A DNA stretch of 11,139 nt from an uncultured Prevotella sp. (GTDB lineage Bacteria > Bacteroidota > Bacteroidia > Bacteroidales > Bacteroidaceae), in assembly GCA_946625715.1 (NCBI GenBank), contig CAMOTK010000046.1, positions 1 through 11,139 of the forward strand. Direction: 5' to 3'. This document shows, in pieces, positions 7,096 through 11,139 of this stretch (within the stretch, counting starts at the first letter, position 1; each line of letters starts with the position of its first letter). The position numbers were made by a program, and so were the translations under genes. Below the pieces are notes generated by a model. The model was given only the letters and a program-made list of their open reading frames with translations. It was not told the origin of the DNA and ran no database searches.

Positions 7096-7134
7096 ACTTT
7101 CAAAATTTTAATTAATGGATAAGTTAAGCTATTG

Positions 7135-7166
7135 CAAAATTAGTCTTTTTCCTTTTAATTAACAAA
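7135..7166 (-). promoter_or_regulatory. Bacteroidetes-type promoter of the barrel gene
   Basis: On the minus strand TTTG (7166-7163) is followed after 20 bases by TAATTTTG (7142-7135), a full TAnnTTTG match. Transcription should start near 7129, giving an AT-rich leader of about 34 bases with no Shine-Dalgarno site. The TTTTAATTAA in the spacer recurs in the leader. Confidence 0.75.
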
Positions 7167-7221
7167 TTTTTGAGAAGAAAAAATGCTTTTTCGCGTCTTT
7201 TTTTCAAAAAAACATAAAAAG

Positions 7222-7253
7222 TTTGGTTGTTAGCACAGATTGCACTACCTTTG
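7222..7253 (+). promoter_or_regulatory. Bacteroidetes-type promoter of the tsaB-murA-dxr operon
   Basis: TTTG (7222-7225) is followed after 20 bases by TACCTTTG (7246-7253), matching TAnnTTTG. The start of transcription is expected near 7259, about 35 bases before the tsaB ATG at 7294. No other promoter is evident before dxr, so this one probably drives all five genes. It is separate from, and does not overlap, the divergent barrel-gene promoter. Confidence 0.75.
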
Positions 7254-7293
7254 CACCTTATTTATAATAAATACGGAAAACAGTATATCAGCT

Positions 7294-7998
7294 ATGGCTT
7301 GCATACTACATATAGAAACCAGCACCACGCTCTGCTCCGTGGCTGTGTCGGAAGACTCGCACGTCATTTTTGAGCAGACCGAGCGCCCCGACGCTGCCAC
7401 CCACGGCGGCTCGGCTGCCGAGCGCTTGGGGTCGATGGTCGACGAGGCCCTCTCGTTCACCGACAACCACGCCATCCCCTTCGATGCCGTGGCCGTGAGC
7501 TGCGGGCCTGGCAGCTACACCGGCCTGCGCATTGGTGTGTCGATGGCCAAGGGCCTCTGCTTCGGGCGCGACCTGAAGCTCATTGCCGTGCCCACGCTCG
7601 AGCTGCTCTGCGTGCCCGTGCTGCTGGGCGAAAAAGTGAGTGACGACGCCCTGCTCTGCCCGATGCTCGACGCCCGTCGCATGGAAGTCTACGCCGGCCT
7701 CTACGACCGCGCACTGCACACGGTACGCCCTGTCGGAGCCGATGTGGTCGACGGCGACACCTACCGCGAGTGGCTCGACCAGCGGCCCGTCTACTTCTTC
7801 GGCAACGGCGCCCAGAAGTGCATGGAAACCATCAATCACCCCAATGCCCGCCTCATCGAGGGCATCGAGCCCCTGGCCAAGTGGATGCAGCCCCTGGCCG
7901 AACGTCGCCTGCTCAACGGGCAGACGGAAGACGTGGCCTACTTCGAGCCTTTCTATCTGAAAGACTATGTGGCCAAAATGCCCAAAAAACTGATTTAA
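7294..7998 (+). CDS. tsaB: tRNA t6A biosynthesis protein TsaB (YeaZ)
   Basis: TsaB is the non-catalytic ASKHA-fold partner of TsaD in the complex that makes N6-threonylcarbamoyladenosine at position 37 of ANN-decoding tRNAs, an essential modification for accurate decoding. The 234-residue protein opens with ILHIETST (4-11), the degenerate phosphate-1 motif. It carries the TsaB signature CGPGSYTGLRIG (70-81) and CPMLDARRMEVY (122-133). The C-terminal FYLKDYVAK matches Bacteroidetes homologues. An in-frame ATG at 7240 is rejected because it would place the start inside the promoter and the extra 18 residues do not fit the family. It leads the rightward operon, four bases before the DUF4290 gene. 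tsaD and tsaE are not in the window. Confidence 0.95.
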   Translation: MACILHIETSTTLCSVAVSEDSHVIFEQTERPDAATHGGSAAERLGSMVDEALSFTDNHAIPFDAVAVSCGPGSYTGLRIGVSMAKGLCFGRDLKLIAVPTLELLCVPVLLGEKVSDDALLCPMLDARRMEVYAGLYDRALHTVRPVGADVVDGDTYREWLDQRPVYFFGNGAQKCMETINHPNARLIEGIEPLAKWMQPLAERRLLNGQTEDVAYFEPFYLKDYVAKMPKKLI

Positions 7999-8002
7999 GA
8001 TT

Positions 8003-8602
8003 ATGGATATCAAAGGATTAGACTACAACACCCAGCGCGAGCCGCTGCTGCTGCCCGAATATGGGCGCGAGATACAGAAGATGATCGACCACGCCGTAGG
8101 CCTGCCCGACCGTGACGAGCGCCTGCGTTGCGCCAAGACCATCGTGAAGCTGATGGAGACCAAGGTGCCCCATATTCGCGACAACGAAGACTACAAGCAG
8201 ACGCTCTGGGACCATCTCTACCTCATGAGCGGTAAGCAGCTCGACATCGACTGGCCCTACGACATCAGCCATGCCGAGCAGATACTCACCAAGCCCCAGC
8301 CCATGCCCCTGCCCAAGGACGGCATCCGCATGCGCCACTACGGACGCCTGGTCGAGGAGCTGTTTGAGAAGCTCAAGCAGATGCCCGCCGGCGCCGAGCG
8401 CGACGAGCTGGTGCGCCTGACGGCCAACCAGATGAAGCGCGACCTGGCACAGTGGGGCCACGGCACCATCGACGACGAGAAGGTGGCCGACGACCTGGCC
8501 CGCTTCACCGACGGCGTCATACAGCTCGACCTGTCGAGGTTTCGCTTCGACCGTCTGCCCGCTCCAGAAGAACAGGTAAAGAAAAACAGAAGAAGAAAGT
8601 AA
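8003..8602 (+). CDS. DUF4290 family protein of unknown function
   Basis: This is a 199-residue soluble protein with no signal peptide or membrane segment. It resembles the DUF4290 family, which as far as I know is confined to Bacteroidetes and commonly sits just before murA. Visible traits are DYNTQREPLLLPEYGR near the N-terminus (7-22), the motif TLWDHLYLMSG (67-77), a proline-rich strip with KPQPMPLPKDG (92-102), a largely helical second half and a very basic tail (KKNRRRK). It starts four bases after tsaB and its TAA directly touches the murA ATG, so it is co-translated with essential genes. No enzymatic motif is recognised. A role connected with envelope or translation is suggested only by position. 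Confidence 0.88.
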   Translation: MDIKGLDYNTQREPLLLPEYGREIQKMIDHAVGLPDRDERLRCAKTIVKLMETKVPHIRDNEDYKQTLWDHLYLMSGKQLDIDWPYDISHAEQILTKPQPMPLPKDGIRMRHYGRLVEELFEKLKQMPAGAERDELVRLTANQMKRDLAQWGHGTIDDEKVADDLARFTDGVIQLDLSRFRFDRLPAPEEQVKKNRRRK

Positions 8603-9904
8603 ATGGCAGCATTCATCATTGAAGGCGGACATCCGCTCAGTGGCACCATCACGCCTCAGGGCGCCAAGAACGAGGCCCTGCAGGTCATCTGCGCCTCGCT
8701 GCTCACCAGCGAGAAGGTCACGATAGGCAACATTCCCGACATTCGCGACGTCAACAACCTCATCGAGCTGCTGCGCGATGTGGGCGTAAAGGTCAGCCGG
8801 TCTGGCGACACCATCACCTTCCAGGCCGACGAACTGCGGCTCGACTACCTGGAGAGCGACGAGTTTGTGCGCAAGTGTGCCCAGCTGCGCGGGTCGGTGC
8901 TCATGATAGGACCGCTGCTGGCCCGCATGGGCAAGGCCGTCATCACCAAGCCCGGTGGCGACAAGATAGGCCGCCGCCGACTCGACACCCACTTCCTCGG
9001 CTTCCAGAAGCTCGGCGCCAAGCTCAACCACATCGAAGGCCGCGACGTCTACGAAATAGCGGCCAACAACCTCCGCGGCACCTACATGCTGCTCGACGAG
9101 GCCAGCGTCACCGGCACGGCCAACATCATCATGGCCGCAGTGCTGGCCACCGGCACCACTACCATCTATAACGCTGCCTGCGAACCTTACGTGCAGCAGC
9201 TCTGCCGCCTGCTCTGCCGCATGGGTGCCCAGATAGAAGGCATCGGCAGCAACCTGCTCACCATCCACGGCGTCAGCCAGTTGCACGGTGCCACCCACCG
9301 CGTGCTGCCCGACATGATTGAGGTGGGCTCGTTCATCGGCATGGCCGCCATGTGCGGAAAGGGCGTGCGCATCAAGGACGTGTCGCGCGAGAACCTCGGC
9401 ATCATACCCGATGCCTTCCGCCGGCTTGGCGTCACCATACAAGAGGAAGGCGACGACCTCTTCATCCCCGAGCAGAAACACTACGTCGTCGAGTCGTTCA
9501 TCGACGGCACCATCATGACCCTGGCCGACGCTCCTTGGCCCGGCCTCACGCCCGACCTGCTCTCGGTGCTCATCGTTGTGGCCACCCAGGCCCGCGGGTC
9601 GGTGCTCATCCACCAGAAAATGTTTGAGAGCCGCCTGTTTTTCGTCGACAAGCTCATCGATATGGGTGCCCAGATTATTCTGTGCGACCCACACCGCGCC
9701 GTCGTCGTAGGCCACGACCGACAGGTGCAGCTGCGTGGCGGCCGCATGTCGAGCCCCGACATCCGCGCCGGCATAGCCCTGCTCATTGCCGCCATGAGTG
9801 CCCACGGCAACAGCCGCATCGACAATATCGAACAGATAGACCGTGGCTACGAGAACATTGAGAACCGTCTGAATGCCCTCGGCGCAAAGATTACACGCGT
9901 ATGA
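8603..9904 (+). CDS. murA: UDP-N-acetylglucosamine 1-carboxyvinyltransferase
   Basis: MurA transfers enolpyruvate from PEP to UDP-GlcNAc, the first committed cytoplasmic step of peptidoglycan synthesis. The 433-residue protein has two inside-out alpha/beta domains. Seen here: Lys22 and Asn23 in GAKNEAL, the Arg96 region QLRGSVL, the mobile catalytic loop KPGGDKIGRRRLDTH (116-130), Asp318 in PGLTPDLL (the general base, Asp305 in E. coli) and Arg388 in DIRAGIAL (Arg397 in E. coli). In the loop, the residue equivalent to E. coli Cys115 is Asp120 (codon GAC at 8960-8962). Asp variants are known to stay active but not to be alkylated by fosfomycin. The gene starts right at the DUF4290 stop, preceded by a purine-rich stretch, and ends in an ATGA overlap with rimM. 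Confidence 0.97.
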   Translation: MAAFIIEGGHPLSGTITPQGAKNEALQVICASLLTSEKVTIGNIPDIRDVNNLIELLRDVGVKVSRSGDTITFQADELRLDYLESDEFVRKCAQLRGSVLMIGPLLARMGKAVITKPGGDKIGRRRLDTHFLGFQKLGAKLNHIEGRDVYEIAANNLRGTYMLLDEASVTGTANIIMAAVLATGTTTIYNAACEPYVQQLCRLLCRMGAQIEGIGSNLLTIHGVSQLHGATHRVLPDMIEVGSFIGMAAMCGKGVRIKDVSRENLGIIPDAFRRLGVTIQEEGDDLFIPEQKHYVVESFIDGTIMTLADAPWPGLTPDLLSVLIVVATQARGSVLIHQKMFESRLFFVDKLIDMGAQIILCDPHRAVVVGHDRQVQLRGGRMSSPDIRAGIALLIAAMSAHGNSRIDNIEQIDRGYENIENRLNALGAKITRV

Positions 9905-10407
9905 TTCGTCAGGAAGAAGTCTACCAGATTGGCCGCATAGGCAAGACCCACGGCGTGAAGGGCGAGGTGTCGTTGCACTTCGACGACGACGTCTTCGACC
10001 GCACCGATGCCGACTACGTCGTGCTCGAGGTCGACGGGCTGCTGGTGCCATTCTTCTTCGAGGAGTACCGTTTCCGCTCCGACAGCACCGCCATCGTGAA
10101 GTTCTGCGACATCGACACCCAGGAGCGGGCACGCCAGCTGACCGGCTGCGACGTCTACTTCCCCCTGTCGCTCACTCCCGACGATGCCCCCGTCACGTGG
10201 GCCTTCTTCGTGGGCTTCACGCTGATTGATGCCCATACGGGTAAGCCCGTGGGCACCATCGCCAGTGTCGACGACCAGACGGTCAACATCCTCTTCGAAC
10301 TGGAAGGCGGACAGCTCATCCCTGCTGCCGAGGAGCTCATCACCGACATCGACCGCGACAACAAAACGATTACCATTGAACTGCCGGAAGGCATTCTTGA
10401 AATATGA
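9901..10407 (+). CDS. rimM: 16S rRNA processing/ribosome maturation factor RimM
   Basis: RimM binds the 30S subunit through S19 and helps maturation of the 16S rRNA head domain. The 168-residue protein has the N-terminal RimM barrel with the family signature GRIGKTHGVKGEV (11-23), and a C-terminal PRC-barrel domain from about residue 98, with VGFTLIDAHTGKPVGTI (104-120), the conserved LIPAAEELI (139-147) and the typical ending LPEGILEI. It overlaps murA upstream (ATGA, 9901-9904) and dxr downstream (ATGA, 10404-10407). In many bacteria rimM sits with rpsP, trmD and rplS; here it is inserted between a wall gene and an isoprenoid gene. Confidence 0.96.
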   Translation: MIRQEEVYQIGRIGKTHGVKGEVSLHFDDDVFDRTDADYVVLEVDGLLVPFFFEEYRFRSDSTAIVKFCDIDTQERARQLTGCDVYFPLSLTPDDAPVTWAFFVGFTLIDAHTGKPVGTIASVDDQTVNILFELEGGQLIPAAEELITDIDRDNKTITIELPEGILEI

Positions 10408-11139
10408 AACAGAAAGAAAAACGACAAATTGCCATTCTCGGCTCTACAGGCAGTATTGGCACGCAGGCCCTGCAGGTCATCGAGGAGCACAGCGACCTCT
10501 ATGAGGTCTACTGCCTCACAGCCAACAACCGCGTGGAACTGCTGGCCGAGCAGGCTCATAAGTTCAAACCGGCCGCCATCGTCATTGCCAACGAGGCGCG
10601 CTACGACGAGCTCAAGGCGCTCATGGCCGACGAGCCCGACATTAAAGTCTATGCCGGCGCAAAAGCCCTCGACGAGATTGTTGAGGCTGGCCCCATCCAG
10701 ATGGTGCTCACCGCCATGGTGGGCTTTGCGGGGCTCTCGCCCACCATCCATGCCATCAAGGCCGGCAAGACCATCGCCCTGGCCAACAAGGAGACGCTTG
10801 TGGTGGCCGGCGAGCTCATCTGCCAGTTGGCCAACCAGTACCACACGCCCATCCTGCCCGTCGACTCCGAGCACTCGGCCATTTTCCAGAGCATCGTGGG
10901 CGAGGCCGGCAACGAAATCGAGAAGATTCTGCTCACGGCCTCGGGCGGTCCCTTCCGCCTGAAGTCGATGGACGAGCTGAAGAGCGTCACCAAGGCCGAC
11001 GCCCTGCGCCACCCCACATGGGACATGGGCGCCAAGATTACCATCGACTCGGCCACGATGATGAACAAGGGCTTCGAGGTCATCGAGGCCAAGTGGCTCT
11101 TCGGCGTGCCTGCCAAGCAGATTCAAGTGCTCGTCCACC
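10404..11139 (+). CDS. dxr: 1-deoxy-D-xylulose 5-phosphate reductoisomerase, 3'-truncated by window edge
   Basis: Dxr (IspC) converts 1-deoxyxylulose 5-phosphate to 2-C-methyl-erythritol 4-phosphate with NADPH, the first committed step of the MEP route to isoprenoids, including the undecaprenyl carrier that peptidoglycan and glycan export need. The first 245 codons are present, of about 385-400 expected. Seen: the NADPH motif LGSTGSIGTQ (12-21), ALANKETLV (125-133), the metal and substrate residues Asp154, Ser155 and Glu156 in VDSEHSA, ASGGPFR (179-185), HPTWDMG (203-209, His203) and MNKGFEVIEA with Asn221, Lys222 and Glu225. The ATG overlaps the rimM stop. The reading frame is intact up to the end of the window. 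The C-terminal domain lies outside. Confidence 0.97.
   Translation, partial: MKQKEKRQIAILGSTGSIGTQALQVIEEHSDLYEVYCLTANNRVELLAEQAHKFKPAAIVIANEARYDELKALMADEPDIKVYAGAKALDEIVEAGPIQMVLTAMVGFAGLSPTIHAIKAGKTIALANKETLVVAGELICQLANQYHTPILPVDSEHSAIFQSIVGEAGNEIEKILLTASGGPFRLKSMDELKSVTKADALRHPTWDMGAKITIDSATMMNKGFEVIEAKWLFGVPAKQIQVLVH

Noticed and set aside
6502..7122. A 206-codon plus-strand frame covering the outer-membrane barrel gene and its terminator.
   Set aside because: It would have to read through the terminator stem and both regulatory gaps. The opposite strand carries a gene with signal peptide, barrel pattern, promoter and terminator.
7240..7293. An upstream ATG that would extend TsaB by 18 residues.
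   Set aside because: It lies within the -33 to -7 region of the predicted promoter, and the extension does not match the short N-terminus of the family, which starts just before the ILHIETST motif.
8018..10132. A 704-codon open frame on the minus strand, antisense to the DUF4290 gene, murA and rimM.
   Set aside because: The opposite strand encodes three clear, conserved proteins with intact motifs. The antisense translation resembles no family I know and is rich in His, Val, Ala, Asp and Glu, as expected from the complement of GC-rich codons. Long antisense frames are common in such DNA.
1..11139. Search for mobile elements, CRISPR arrays, tRNA or rRNA genes, toxin-antitoxin or phage-defence genes.
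   Set aside because: No transposase or integrase motifs, no regularly spaced repeats other than the seven-base array, no tRNA-like cloverleaf ending and no defence-protein motifs were seen in the coding or gap sequence.

Overview
The window looks like a chromosomal segment of a Bacteroidales bacterium, most likely from the Prevotella group. The reasons are the GC-rich coding sequence with AT-rich gaps, several promoters of the Bacteroidetes type (TTTG, a spacer of 19-20 bases, then TAnnTTTG), a DUF4290 gene beside murA, and the near absence of strong Shine-Dalgarno sites. The genus is an inference; the phylum is well supported.

Left part (1-4479): a small surface-glycan module in two divergent transcription units. 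Leftward run a family 2 glycosyltransferase and a membrane acyltransferase. Rightward run a MOP-type polysaccharide flippase and a second family 2 glycosyltransferase, joined by an ATGA overlap. The 100-base gap between the units (2101-2200) holds two back-to-back consensus promoters that form an almost symmetric inverted repeat. No polymerase, initiating phosphoglycosyltransferase or chain-length regulator is visible, so this is either part of a larger locus or a small accessory module.

Middle (4422-7095): a leftward housekeeping operon yicC-gmk-nadD (RNase-family protein, guanylate kinase, NAD synthesis). The nadD 3' end overlaps the 3' end of the second glycosyltransferase by 58 bases. Upstream of yicC lies a single small outer-membrane beta-barrel gene with its own consensus promoter and a strong intrinsic terminator.

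Right part (7222-11139): a rightward, tightly packed operon tsaB-DUF4290-murA-rimM-dxr, with gaps of 4, 0, -4 and -4 bases, probably transcribed from one promoter at 7222-7253. It combines tRNA t6A modification, an uncharacterised protein, the first committed step of peptidoglycan synthesis, 30S ribosome maturation and the first committed step of the MEP isoprenoid pathway. The dxr gene is cut by the window edge. MurA carries Asp instead of Cys in the catalytic loop, which predicts intrinsic fosfomycin insensitivity.

The longest gene-free stretch is 198 bases (7096-7293). I found no tRNA, rRNA, insertion sequence or CRISPR array. Nothing here is clearly a new system; the most interesting details are the symmetric divergent promoter, the heptamer array between yicC and gmk, the convergent gene overlap and the MurA substitution.
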